In this document: in pieces, positions 26,001 to 37,950 of the stretch
Layout: every line of letters begins with the position of its first letter
Position numbering within the stretch: the stretch's first letter is position 1
Assembly (NCBI RefSeq): GCF_050948175.1
Contig: NC_135201.1
Coordinates: 6,572,001-6,636,000 of the forward strand
Length of the DNA stretch: 64,000 nt
Source of the DNA: Xylocopa sonorina
Lineage: Eukaryota > Arthropoda > Insecta > Hymenoptera > Apidae
Direction of reading: 5' to 3'
Position numbers and translations under genes: made by a program
Notes under the pieces: generated by a model
Seen by the model: the letters and a program-made list of their open reading frames with translations, nothing else
What the model was told of the DNA's origin: nothing
Database searches by the model: none

Positions 26001-27769
26001 CAGTAATCGCGTTCTCGAGAAGAATGAGACACGCGATTCATTTCGAATTACCGTCCATCTTGGATTAAATCATAATCGAGGTGTGACAATTACTTTCCTT
26101 TAACGTTTTCATCGGGCATCCACAGAGCGTACACGTGTACACGCGTGTGTGGCCCCCAGCGAGGAAATGGCCTGTTCGATATTGCTTGCTCAGCCCTGAT
26201 TATGGCGTTCCTCCTACAATCCACATCGCCTTGGCATTAATGATGATCCGGTATCGGTTTTGTGTTAATGGTTATCGACATCAGATATCCAGTAATCCGT
26301 ATTGGATTAGCGAGATGTCTCGGATACAGGGCTTTTCAAATTGGACGGCGACAAAGCATTGCCTCGCGTATTCTTCTGCGAGAGGAATGATCAGGTCAGA
26401 CGGGACCAGAGACATCTTCGAAGGCGCTACAAATTTCTGTATCATTGTATTCTACTTAAAATTGCGAAAGGATCGTGGGTTTAACGTAATCCAACCTTTC
26501 TATCCATTATTATCTCCCGTAATCTCCTTTTCCTCTCTCTTCTTCAGAGAAGAAATGTGATCTTAAGAATTATTAAAAAGTTTCCATCCTGAACGGTCTG
26601 GTTTCTATTTTTTTTTAACGTATGCGTCCCTTGAACATCTCTCTCGCCGAGGATATACGAGCATTTAAAAATTTCAGTCCTCGAACGAGGAACACGAAGC
26701 TTAATCCTCTTTAGCGAAGAAGTAAACCGTGTGCACCTCGACTTTGATCCCTGTTTTAACACGAACTACCAAGTTCGAGGACGCGTAGAGCATCCTCGAT
26801 GCTTCCGCGGACAGATTCCTCCGCTTTTGAAATTCGAAAACTTCGAGAGTGCGTTCGAATTAAGGAAAGTTGATACCGATCGACTGGTAGGGTTCTCGCG
26901 TGCACGGCTATTCGCGTCAGCCTCGAGGTAACGCGATTGTTAATTTCTCCAGAGGAGCTACCAGACGCGAGGGATTCTTTGGAGAACCGATATCGCCCGG
27001 GCGAGGCTCAGAATCGATGATAACGCGAGGGTAATCGATCAACCGGTAAGATAAAAACCGTGTTCGTCCTCCGTCCCTCACCCTATCGTTCTCTAAAAGT
27101 CGAAAACAAAATATCGGTCGGTAGGAAATTCAATAGAGAGGTGCTCGCGTGGGGAGGGAAATCCCCAGAGGTGGGCCATTAGCTCAGACTCGCTTGTTTA
27201 TCGATAAAACGATCGGTCGTAACACCGAAGCGGAGGCGAGCCGAGCGTGACAGCAATTTATATGACACAGAAGCGATACACGACGCGAAAGTTGCGTGAT
27301 CGAGCACGATCGCGGCGATACTTGCCCATTAATATGCAAACACCCATCCCTCTGATGGTTCGCCCTCACTTCGAGACCCGACGCAGTGCCGCGTGGTCGT
27401 TCGAATACCCCCAGGAGGGACGAGATCGACAGGGGTGACAAATTTCTGGGACCAAATGCAAAGGGAGCTTCTTCGAAATTGATTCATTCTCATTGGATCG
27501 TTCGTAACACTTGTAAAACCCATCGAAGGATCTATAACAGGCTATCCAAAAGCATTTTTGTGTTCAACCACAGCAGAGGGTTGGACCATTCATATTTACG
27601 ATTGCTCGAGTTATTTCATTCGAAATTGTGCGTTGGTTTCATTGGAATATTTTATTTCTAATCAGAGGATACTTATAATTTGGTATTATAGTCAGTTATA
27701 GTACAGAGAAAATACTTAGCAATGGTTACTTATAGTCAGCAATGAGTTATATAGTTATGGTGTCAGTAA

Positions 27770-27789
27770 TGAGTGACTATAGTCACTCA
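27770..27789. repeat. 20-bp perfect palindrome in a TATAGTCA-rich patch
   Basis: TGAGTGACTATAGTCACTCA is its own reverse complement. The preceding 90 nt repeat TATAGTCAG, TTATAGT and GTCAGTAATGAG variants, so the palindrome may have grown from a degenerate short tandem repeat. Each arm holds an AP-1-like TGAGTGA. Confidence 0.7.
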
Positions 27790-28792
27790 GAGCATTTTGA
27801 TACTACTCAGCAACGTATAAATATCATTTCTCAGAGCTAACTTCTAAACTATGTACCACTACTTTCTTCTTTCACGCTGTACCGTATTCTACGTTTCACT
27901 TTATAGACCGTCTTCCCTAAACTCAGTTCTTCTCAAAGAAACTTTCCATCGCCCTGAATTTTCCTTTCAATTTCAATGGACTAAAACCACTCGATATTTT
28001 ACAACTACTATTTCAATTCGTTTTTTATGTCGCGCCATTCACTACCGCGCACAATAAACCGAACGAAAATCCTAATCCACAATCAGGGCAAGTGTGATTT
28101 ATAACGAATTGGATTACTCAATAGAGAAACCATCTCGCTCGCTGCTCGCAACGGTGAAACAAACTTGATGCCTGGTACCATTGTTCGATTACCGCGTTTG
28201 AAAAATCCGATTTCCACGACTAAAAAAGTATTCGACGATTTCGAGCCCTTTCAGTAGTTTACGCTCGCGCAACAACCGCCAGAAAATATCTCGCGCGTCC
28301 ACACATTGTTCCGTGCTTTTCCAACGTTTTGCACACAATTCCCAGGTTACTGTGCAAATTTTCCTTAACAATCTCGCGGACGGGAGATTTTTCTTCGAAA
28401 TATTGTTTTCAGCTGGTTTCTCTCTTAATTTCTCTTTTTTTTTTAGCGTCGATCGCAGGTTGACGCGATAAATTTCTCGGATTGGATTGTTTCGTGGGGA
28501 AAATCCTAGATTGAACTTCCAATTCGGAGGAGGCTCTTATTTTGTTACTTTAACTAGTGCCGTCGGAAATGTCAGCCCAGGCGATTAGTTTCGTGACATT
28601 TCCCAGGGTGAGCCGTTGGTAATATATTTATGAGATTAGAACTTCGTCCTTTTCGATATTGCGCCCGCTGAATGATTTACGAGGGAGCGCGATACTATTC
28701 TGCCTCGAATTATGCCAGGGTTACCTCTCGAACTCTGACCAAATTCGTTTCTCGTAACGCGACGGTTTTTCTCACGGGGGTGGAAAAAGCAC

Positions 28793-28807
28793 CGCGCGCG
28801 CGCGCGC
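28793..28807. repeat. Alternating CG run
   Basis: A 15-nt alternating C/G run, the classic Z-DNA-prone sequence, within a GC-rich patch that has more GCGCGC blocks near 28976-28988 and 29130-29142. Confidence 0.8.
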
Positions 28808-30019
28808 ACGTTCTCAACCCTCGCGACAAACGAACGCGACGTTTCGGTTCTTTTTTCAACCGATATACGATTTTTTGGCCCGCTACCCGCGCACATCGAA
28901 TTTCCGCTTTGATGCGAATACCTCGCAGTCGGTGTACAGCCAGCTTTTTGTCCCTCGTTTAAACTTTATTCATGCCGCGCGCGGTTTTTTATTCGGAGAC
29001 AAAAAATTTTTTAATCGCTGCACACCTTTCCAGCGCGCTACTTTTTTTTTCTTCCACCCCTCCGCCCTGTTACCCGTTTCCTTCGTGGACGCGCGCCCCG
29101 TTTCGCCCGTCTGCTGCTTCTCGTTTTGCGGCGCGCGCGCTTTCTTTCTTCCTTAATTTTTCGAATTGTTTCCTTTCCGCGCGGCGAATGAGGAAAAAAA
29201 CGAAACACGAAGAAAGGGAGACTGTGTCTCCCGTGTCAGAAGCTTCAGGAGATATGTAACGAACGCTTTTCTCCGTGGAAATTCACTTTGAAGCGCCGAG
29301 ACGGGCTTTGAAGGCTCACATTAAATTCCACGCTTTGCAGGTTCTTACGAGGTAGTCAAAAAAATGTGACGTTGCCCTTTTAAAATTTGCCTGGGTTCTT
29401 CGTTACGCTTCGAGATAGACTCTGGTCCAGAGGGACCTCGTGGAGATGCTCAGCCATCCAGAAAATTAAGAATCAAACTTGTTATTCTGCTTGCAACGAT
29501 CGAATTTGATCCAGTATTGAAAACAGTCGACGAGGAATGTTGCGAGAGCCACGAACGAACGAATCTATTTATTTACAAGCTTTCCAATCTTGGAAACAAT
29601 TATCCGCGAGTTTGCAGATGAACTGCGATTCCGTATAAATAATGCCGTTTATTATTAGCCAGACCCTCCACAGTGATTTCCTGCCGCGTTATAAACATGG
29701 CGGCCCAGGTTAATTTCGAAATGAAACGCGTATAATTAGCGCGCTGTGGCGATCGTTCGTCGAAGTGACTGAAACGTCGCGCAGACGAAGGCAGGAAATC
29801 GAAACTGATGATTCCCCAAGCGTTTAGTTCGAACGGAAACGTTCGAATCGTAGGCCCTCGCGAGTGGGCTTCTAGACTGTCTATTTCCTTCGCGTGGTTA
29901 CGCTAATTTCGGGTCACGTTTGTCTGTCGGCACCCAGGAGTCTAGCCAGCCTGTCGGTTCGCGTTAAGAAATTCTTTCGCGCTGAATTATACGTTGACGG
30001 TTTGATGAGATACGCGTAG

Positions 30020-30432
30020 GAATGCTTCTCTCTTTTGGTCTGCTTTTAACATCAAATATGCGTCTTTAAGGTTAGATCTATGAGATCGTTAGCTCACGAT
30101 TCATGTCGAAGTGATTTACAAAGTCTTCCTCTAATTTTTTCTGAATGATAAAATGGTAGCAGGTAGTCTGATCTAGCAGCAGTATCCGCGCATAGTTGAA
30201 CAAACACGAACGATGGAATGCTTCGTGTCACGCCAAATCGTACTCTTTTGGTCCACCTTAGAGATCAAATATGCGTCTTTAAGGTTAGCACTATGAGATC
30301 GTTAGCTTACGAATCACGTCAAGGTGATTTACAAAGTGATTCTTTCTCTAATTTTTTCTGAATGATAAAATGGTAGCAGGCAGTCTGATCTAGCAGCGGT
30401 ATCCGCGCATGGCTGAACAAACATGGACGACA
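30020..30432. repeat. Diverged tandem duplication, unit about 215 bp
   Basis: Two adjacent copies (about 30020-30215 and 30216-30432) share, in the same order, AATGCTTC, CTCTTTTGGTC, ATCAAATATGCGTCTTTAAG, ATGAGATCGTTAGC, TAATTTTTTCTGAATGATAA, TGGTAGCAGG, CTGATCTAGCAGC and TATCCGCGCAT. Offsets between matched blocks are 196-217 bp, so the copies differ by short indels. No open frame runs through both. It looks like a local duplication in an intron. Confidence 0.85.
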
Positions 30433-33157
30433 GAGAGCACCCTGGGATTCTTTCCCAGGATCGACTAATCCCACTTGAGATGCTCAGCGATTCCAGTATT
30501 CTATCCACGTCTGCTCGGATGAATTCAGAATCCGCCCTATAATTTCCCTCTGGTTGTCTACTCCTGCGTCACCGCGCGGCTCGATGGATGATCGAAGCCC
30601 CCCTGGTATTTGGGTCACGCTCAGCCTCGAAATCCGCGGGGCGTTATTAGGGCCGAGGAGCGCAGCCAATAAATCTGACCGGCTAGGCCGATGCCAGTCG
30701 CAGACAAACAGTCGAGCTTCCGTGTCTTCGGCTTGTTTCGCGTCCCGTTGCAACCTGTTGATGTTGCTTTCCGTCGTCAGCTCGCGTCAGAAACACCGCT
30801 GGCGAGGATCGATCATCGCGATAAGGGGGCCAGCACTTTTCTCCGCGTCACTGCGAGGTTACGTGCTTCTCAGTCGCTGGGTATTCAGCGTTTGGAGATT
30901 GTCTAATTTCGATCAGAGGCGTGGTCAGCTGGCTCTGATTATTTGAGGATTCGTGATCGTTGGAAGGGTGTTGTTTAAGGAAGGAAAGTTATTGAAACCC
31001 TTGACAGTGATTGGTGGCTTCCAGAGAGATTCCAGAGAGAATTTTAGAAGAACTAGGTATTGAAGTACGCGAAGGTAAACGCGTTTACCCGCGTTCAGCT
31101 TTGATGTTATCTCGTTCCCAGTCGACAACGACGTCGTCGCCTGACTAGGAGATGGAACGTGTCAGGTGCAACTGCACGATAATGGCGTTGAAAAGCGTCG
31201 CTCAGCCCGCGATAGCTCAACCTCTGACGCTGTTCGAGCCACTCACGCGTTAATTTCGTGGCATCGAGCTCTGTTGACGGAAACAACTGCATTCATCGAA
31301 GGAGAATGCTTCAGAGAGGAGATATTAACGAGTCGAACAGCTTGATAGGGATTATCAACGCGTCAAACCGACGTTTCTGAAACCCCCTGGCGTTTGTTTC
31401 CTGCGACCAATATCCATGGCGGATTCGACCAACTCGTTCCACGATGGACGCGCGAAATTCTCCAGCAACGAAGCCCAACGGAAGCGCGTGGCTTCGTTAA
31501 ACTTCTTCACGATTTTCCATTCAGCGTGCACCAACTTTCCAACAACTTTCTCCATTCTTCGCGATCTCCATTGTTCTCGATTCGTATCGTTAACGAGATG
31601 CAACACGGCCAGGTTTTCTCGTTGAATTTTCACATTGTTCTATCCGGGTCTAATTTGCCGGTATCGCGGAGAACAGGGCGCCTTCAAAAAAAACCGCGAT
31701 TTATTGGACGCGATTTCCATTCACCGCGCGAATTTCGAAAGTCCCGTGTCGTTTCCATTCGCTATTCAATCAGACGAGCCGGAGATACATCGCGCGCGTG
31801 GTAAAAACGTGGCCAGCGTAACGTGAAATTAATTTGGATACACGCGGCTGACGTTCCGCGTTTCTGCCCTTCTCGTTCGCGCATCGTTCTCACCTGTCGC
31901 TGTTTTTCATTCCAAACAATGGAGCTGTGCGCGTTCCCGATTTTTGGGCTCCTCGGTTTCGAGTATCAGCTTGAAACGCCATTCGTATCTCCGCTGTGCG
32001 ATCTTCACCGTGAATTCGAATGGTAATCGCGAATCGTCGAAGTTTCCCGCGAATGTTTCCTCGAAAACATTGAGTTGAACGTTGAAATCCGCGATTTTAT
32101 TGGAAGAAGCGCGAGCTATGGTGATTGATTTGGACTTTTGGCCGATGGCCAGGAGTCAGTCATTAGATCTCCGTGTTTAAACGTTTAAGGGAGAGAGAGC
32201 TTAGAACGCAAAGGAAATATTTACCCAGCACCGCGTTAGCTACGCGTGTTTATTCAGAACACATGAAGTGTGCTCCTACGCTGAATTCGATTTCGAGCTT
32301 GAACAGAGCCGTGTTATTAGCATGGCAGGTAACGTCACAGGGTTTTATAGTATTTGTCAGCTTCCACTTACTTTCTGTAGTGAGAATGCTTTCAACTCTG
32401 CTCTGTTCTATCGTTTACGTGTCCTCCAAAGATAAGGCAGAACGATGGCAGAGATTAATTTCCACTAATTCACCTACAACAAATTAAAGGTTCGCCCGTT
32501 CATCGGTTACAATGTCGACTGGGTGGCTCGTTAAAATTCTTTGTCGCCAGTTGTTAACCAGAAACGTTCGCGTGACACGCTTAACAGCGATCGAGAGACG
32601 CAACAGAGTTTTCTGTGGGGCTCATGAATATTTAATGCGAGCGCAATCGATGCACTCTCGAGCACGATCCTTTAATCAACGAGAAACTCGGTTGTATTAA
32701 CACCCAGAGAGTCCTTCAGCCCGACGCAAATACGCAACAGTTCGCCCGCAAATTCCTTTCACGGCACTTTCTGTTCCCTCTTTGTCTCGTCTCTCAAACT
32801 ATCTCACAGCTTTCGAGACGAACCATTGCCGTTCGCGACGGATTTATTTTTATTAACACCTTAACGAACCGCAGCTCGAATAAAAATCCAATCTTCTCAC
32901 CCCAGATAACTCTACCATCATTATAAATCAGCTCTCTGACGCCTCCTCCTCTATTAAAAATCCAAGTAATCAACTCGAATCACCCAGAAGAATCCCTCTG
33001 AACACGCGAGATCGAGCAAGTCGTACGTTGCTCCAGGAGAGAAAGTTCGTCCAAGTCGAGTGGCACGTTGTCGATGGTCAAGAAAACGCGTGCGAAACGC
33101 GCAGTAACCAAAGGGTGGACGTGACGTGGTACCGCGTTGGCGGGTCGTGTTTCGTAG

Positions 33158-33385
33158 GCCGTACCAGAAGAAATCGCCGACCCCAAGTGGCGGTGGTGGC
33201 AGCAGAACGGGCTGGCGATCGCGCAGAAGCATCACCACGGCAGGTGCACCGGCTCATCAGCACCACGTGATCGCCAGTGCGGCTGCAACTGCACAGGCCA
33301 GGATGCAGGCCGAACAGGGGAGCATCGGCGAGCTGCGTGGCTACCACAACCTCAGATCCAGAAGGCATACTCTGGCCAACGTTCG
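33158..33385 (+). CDS. dnc: dunce (cAMP phosphodiesterase PDE4): exon before UCR1
   Basis: PDE4 enzymes hydrolyse cAMP; dunce is the insect PDE4, needed for learning and female fertility in Drosophila. The 76-codon exon starts after CGTAG and ends at CG|GTGAGT. Its product runs from KKSPTPSGGGG through an Arg-rich part (RTGWRSRRS), an Ala/His-rich part (HQHHVIASAAATAQARMQ), then EQGSIGELRGYHNLRS and RRHTLANVR. Mammalian PDE4 long forms have RRFTVAHTC or similar immediately before FDVDNG, the start of UCR1, and RRHTLANV fits that slot; the next exon should then start with one base plus FDVENG. The RR-H-T context resembles a basophilic kinase site. Neither UCR1 nor the catalytic HD-type metal motifs were found in the window, so the gene is partial here. 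The identification is from remembered family pattern, not a search. Confidence 0.72.
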
Positions 33386-34974
33386 GTGAGTAGACTCTAC
33401 TCTTATCCTGTCTCTGACTCTATCGATTGACGAGGACCATCATTTAGTACGATTTGGAAGTTTCTGATGCTAGTGATACGCGAGAGAAGTGATGACAAAA
33501 GTAGGTTAAAGTGTCTTTGGTCTTGGTTGTTTAACAAACGGTTTGATTGATACGCGTGAATGAAATATCAGTGAAGTGTTCGTTATTGTACAATACGGAT
33601 AATCGATTTGACGAGGCATTAATCGTGCAGATTATATTTCGTTCACCTTTCGTTGTGCTTTACTTGTTGCTTACGGTATTGATTGTTTTGTCGGACGGCC
33701 TTTGGGATGCACGTCTAACTAGACGGTGTGTTCTTAGTTTTTTTCTACTCTGTTTGTTTAATTCTTACGATTTGAGCGTTTGACGCTGGTCTGTTTGATT
33801 AAACGACTGTTCAGTGATCTACGTTATACTTTTTGAGGTGTAATATTAGATGTGGCTAAAAATGGAGTTGGGTACGAGTCACTGGTTCTGATGAATCATC
33901 CGATTGAACCAGAAATCGATTCGCGTCGGTTTGGCGACAAATTATAATCGGTCTGTGCCAAATTTCCCGATTTACGAGGTAACGAAATCCCGTGAATCAC
34001 AGAGGCGCTGGCGGTATTTCTGCGAAACCTTTCCCCGGCTTCTGCAGAGCGTGAGTGACCAGACGTAGGAAGAGATCCAATAATAAATGCATCGTTCTCG
34101 ACGGACAAGCGGCTTTTATCGCGAAGCACGACTCGATCCGAGGATTCGCAGTTCGCAGACGATCGCGAAACGATCTCGTACCACGTGCGCAACACCGCGC
34201 CACGTTATACGCTGGAACATTCGAAACGTTTACTTTTTTTTTTTTCCCCCCCTCCCTGGATAAGCTGAAATTTAATTTCATGCCGACAGTTGATCCTATT
34301 ATGCGTCAGCCGGATGAAAGGGCCATCGTTCCCCGGTACAATAGCCGGGAGCTATTGATTTTAAAAGAGCGCCATTCACTCGATCACATTGTTGGAAATT
34401 ACATACCGTTCCCTTTGTCGCATCCATCTTCGACTTTATCTCCGCGTTCACCCAGTCAGAAGCCTTTGGTGAACGCGTCCGTTTCTTACCTCGCCTCCTG
34501 CTGAATACCTACAGCGAATTCCCTCTGCCGTTGTAAATTCGCGTTCCGACGGAACACCCGGAGCGTTTTACCGAATCGGCGAATATTATTCGAAGTGTTA
34601 TAGTTACGCGGATATGGCGTGACATTTTTCCGTTATCCGTCTGAAAAATCAATAAAGGGACAGACGCGCCGTTCCGTACGCGAAGTTTCCGACATCTGGC
34701 TTTCCCGAGGTATAAATTCGCTGGAGAACAGTGGCTGGAAATAGAGACAGAGGAGGATGATGTATGCCGTGGCGCGGTTTGCAACTTTCCATTCACCATC
34801 TTGTCCGGAATCTGATAAGAAGTCCGCGAAACACGCTCCATAAAAGTTATCTTTCGCTCGATATGGCCATCTACACCGCGGTAACCGAACGCTGGTGAAC
34901 GCGTCTGAACTGGGTCCCTGGTGAATCGTCCTACGCCAATGGTATCTCCTTTCGAGGGATCGAGTATCTCCGCA

Positions 34975-35907
34975 TCAGTTAGGATCACCGCAGGTGCAGT
35001 GCACTCTCTTCATCACCCCCTTCCCAGTCTCTATTAGACCACTGCAAACGCAGCGCAGCGAATCTTGATCTTCGTCCCTCTCGACTCCTTTATCTATCTC
35101 TCTCTTTGGCGTTCTATCTGGCTTGGCCTTGGAAATCCTCGCCATGCAGCCTTGGTCCGACCTTTTCTTCGATTTAGAGGGTGGCTGACGCTTGACAGGT
35201 TGCGGGGGACAGGTACAGACCTCTTGGTCACGCGTGTCTTTCTTGGGAACCTTCTTCAGGGGATCGTGAGCCTTTAAGGTCTCCTGGAGCTTTTTAATTT
35301 TGCATTCCGGACAGAAACATGTCTCCTGTTGGAACGAGGGACTGGTACTCGGACTGGCTGTTTTCTTTGACATAAGCGAGCCTGCTAGAATCTTGAACAT
35401 TGATGTAGAGTGATCTTCTATTTGGGTCTTGGAAGCTGGGATTGAAGTAGGCACTTCTTTTCCGCATTGACAGCAGTTGCATATTCCTTGTTCCTCGGGT
35501 ATCTTACCGTAATGGATTGATCTGAGTTCCTGTTCTGGACTAGGTTTCATTTGGATGCCCTTGGTTCTTAGAAACTGGAGGATGCTCGAGAGAGGATGTT
35601 GCACGGGATGAGTATCTATATCTATGGTTGTCGTTTGGAGGGTCGAGGTTTTGAGTGCCTGTGAGCTTTGTTCGAAGGTCATCATCGTTGGCTGTTCTCT
35701 ATGCGGTTGATAGGAAAGCAGTCGTTGCATAGTTTCCGAATCCGGATCTACCGCCTTTGTGACGGTTACGAGCTTTGGTTGTTGGGACTGTTTGATCACT
35801 CTTGGTGTCGTTTGAGTCTCGACGTCGGTGACTGTTTGAGTGATCACTTGGATGGTCTCGATCCTGGTGATCTCGGTTTGAACTACCTTCATCTTTTTCA
35901 CAGCTTT
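34975..35907 (-). CDS. Coiled-coil/acidic-repeat/Cys-pair protein, exon 5 of 5 (Cys-pair tail)
   Basis: Residues 1334-1643 and the TGA stop. A 66-nt intron ends ACACAG before KAVKKMKVVQTEITRIE. A Thr/Val-rich stretch is followed by Cys clusters: CNCCQC, CFCPEC, VCTCPPQP, LRCVCSG and HCTC near the C terminus. With CPDC in exon 3 and CTC in exon 4, this suggests metal binding or disulphide cross-linking, but the spacing fits no zinc finger class I know. The tail is otherwise Lys/Arg-rich, the reverse of the acidic exon 4. Confidence 0.78.
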   Translation of the reverse strand, partial: KAVKKMKVVQTEITRIETIQVITQTVTDVETQTTPRVIKQSQQPKLVTVTKAVDPDSETMQRLLSYQPHREQPTMMTFEQSSQALKTSTLQTTTIDIDTHPVQHPLSSILQFLRTKGIQMKPSPEQELRSIHYGKIPEEQGICNCCQCGKEVPTSIPASKTQIEDHSTSMFKILAGSLMSKKTASPSTSPSFQQETCFCPECKIKKLQETLKAHDPLKKVPKKDTRDQEVCTCPPQPVKRQPPSKSKKRSDQGCMARISKAKPDRTPKREIDKGVERDEDQDSLRCVCSGLIETGKGVMKRVHCTCGDPN

Positions 35908-35973
35908 CTGTGTGTTAATAATATGGAATTAGTATCGAGTATAATAGAAATAGCGCAAAATTTTGATACTAAC

Positions 35974-37692
35974 TGCAGGAGGGATAGGTTGTATACAGGT
36001 GCAAGGAATTTCGATCTCTTCTTCTTCAGGGATAGGTACTTTTGGTTCTTCAGGTACTGGTACTCGTGGTACTTCCAGTAATTCTTCTATTTCCTTTGGT
36101 TCAACTTCCACCTCTTTCTCTGGCAATATCTCCACATCTACATCTATTTTCTCTTCCTCTGGCATTCCTTCCTCGACATCCACTGGCACTAAAATTTCTT
36201 CTTCTTTTTCCTTATCCTCTATCGGTTCTTTCGTAACTTCTTCTTCCTCTTCTGGGAGAATTTCTACAGATTCTGCTTTTGCGTCCTCTTCTTCTGTTGG
36301 TAATAATAGTGGTACTTCTTCTATTTCTTTTTCTTCTATCGGTACTGATACTGGTACTTCTTCTTCTATTGGTACTGATACCGGTACTTCTTGTACTTCT
36401 TCTTCCTCTTCTATTGACACTGGTACAGGTATTTCTTTTACTACCTCTTTTTCTTCTATTGGTACTGATACCGGTACTTCTTGTACTTCTTCTTCCTCTT
36501 CTATTGACACTGGTACAGGTATTTCTTTTATTACCTCTTCTTCTACTGTTGGTACCGATATTGGTACTTTTTGTACTTCCTCCTCTTCTATTGATACTGG
36601 TATCGGTACTTTCTTTCCTACTTCTTTTTCTTCTATTGGTACCGATATTGGTTGTTTTTGTACTTCCTCCTCTTCTATTGACACTGGTACCGGTACGTCC
36701 TTTGCTACTTCTTTTTCTTCTATTGGTACCGATATCGGTATTTCTTGTACTTCTTCTTCTCTTGGTACTGGTACTGCTACTTCTTTTGGTGTAGGTATTA
36801 ATACTTCTTCTTTTGGTGGTACTGGTACTGGTGTTTCTTTGACTGTTTCTTCTTTTAACACTGGCGCTTCTTTTACCGTTTCCTTTTCTGATGCTGGCGT
36901 TTCTTTTACTGCTGCTTCTTCTGGTGCAGGTACTGGTACTTTACGTACTGTTTCTTCTACCGTTATCGGTTCTGGCACTTCTTTCACTGCCTCTTCCTTT
37001 GATGGTGGTACTGGTGCTACCACTTCCTTCTTTTCTTCTTTTTCCAGTATTGGAACTTCTTTCAATGTGGGTTCTTCTTTCCTTACTATTTTTTTCTCTG
37101 CTTCTGGAAGTATTTCTACTTCTGCTGGAACCACATATTCTTTTTCCTCTTCAATTTTCTTCTTTCCTTCTTCCGCTGGTATCGCTTCCGTTTCTCTTTC
37201 ATCTTTCGTCGGCGATGTTTCCTTTTGGACGACATCTGGCGAATTTTTTCCTTCTTTTCCATCTACCACTGCATCTTTTTCCTTTACAGGAACTTCAGCT
37301 GTTTCCACTTCTTCAGCAATGGCTGGTAATTTCGCCGATTCCCTCGTCGGTTCTTTCGTTGGTTCTGCAACAACATCTGGCGAAGTCTTTTCCGATCCGG
37401 ATACTGCTTCTGGTTTTGCGACCTCATCTTCCTTTTCGATCGGCGGTGGCAATAGTGGCGCTTTCGGTGGCTCTGCCTCAACTTCTCTCTCTTCAGGGGC
37501 CAAAGGCTTCGCCACTACTTCAGCGTCTACTTCTTTTTCCTCCACTGGTGCTGTCGCAGTCGTCTCAACTTCGGCGACTTCTGGCTTCGCCTCGACTGAG
37601 CTATCTACCTCCGACGGAAGTTTTTCTGTACCTACTTCCGCAGTTATTTCTTTACGTGGCCTTGGTCTGTCGATTATTTCTTTCACTTTCGT
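35974..37692 (-). CDS. Coiled-coil/acidic-repeat/Cys-pair protein, exon 4 of 5 (Glu/Val/Pro repeats)
   Basis: Residues 761-1333. The acceptor CTTTCCAG opens TKVKEIIDRPRPRKE. The exon is almost entirely Glu, Val, Pro and Ile, with a five-unit tandem repeat of 29-30 residues and looser VPxPxEE repeats either side. It ends EIPCTCIQPIPPA before GTTAGT in phase 0. Such segments are extended, charged and probably disordered; length differences between individuals or species would be expected. The opposite strand is open for 583 codons only because of the repeat composition. Confidence 0.78.
36310..36750 (-). repeat. Coding tandem repeat, about 90-nt unit
   Basis: Five units of 29-30 residues, each of the form PVSVPIEEKEV followed by PVPVSIEEEEEVQ, the last one shortened. 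Two neighbouring units (around 36361 and 36451) match almost base for base at a period of exactly 90 nt, which points to recent unequal exchange or slippage. Others have diverged to 29 residues. Confidence 0.9.
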
Positions 37693-37796
37693 CTGGAAAG
37701 GATTAGGTGGTTAATCTTTCTGCGAAGATAAAAAAAGTCATGGTTACGAAATTTTCATTCTATATAAAGTAAATTATATGCCATTCCAATACTCAC

Positions 37797-37868
37797 TCCA
37801 GTGTGTACAGCCATGGACGCAGCCAATTCATCGGCATCCTTTTTCACGACGATGCAATCAGGACACTC
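37797..37868 (-). CDS. Coiled-coil/acidic-repeat/Cys-pair protein, exon 3 of 5 (24 codons)
   Basis: Residues 737-760. A 72-nt exon between a TTGTTAG acceptor and a strong ACTGGA|GTGAGT donor, phase 0 on both sides. It starts ECPDCIVVKKDADE, giving one of the Cys-x-x-Cys pairs that recur in the last exon. It is too short to be seen as an open frame alone, but it restores continuity between exons 2 and 4. Confidence 0.65.
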
Positions 37869-37950
37869 CTAACAATGGCAGAGAAAGTCAGTACATCGAC
37901 ATAAAAGTCCTTCATTAACATTTTAGCAAATATTTTTTAATAAACCATAC

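Larger units (their letters stand above)
23056..33157 (+). other. Presumed dunce intron (10.1 kb)
   Basis: It lies between the two phase-matched exons and ends CGTAG before 33158. No coding sequence is convincing inside. It contains C/T-rich DNA near 23560-23830, a palindrome with TATAGTCA repeats near 27.7 kb, an alternating CG run at 28793, GC-rich DNA at 28.7-29.2 kb, and a tandem duplication at 30.0-30.4 kb. Confidence 0.45.

Noticed and set aside
26135..26560. 141-codon + frame
   Set aside because: GTG start, no domain, no splice context; within the expected range of chance frames in CpG-rich DNA.
35963..37714. 583-codon + strand open frame, Ser/Thr/Gly-rich, and a 271-codon Leu-rich one
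   Set aside because: Antisense shadows of the Glu/Val/Pro repeat exon; repeat codons invert into Ser, Thr, Gly or Leu codons. The minus strand has splice sites in phase at both ends.
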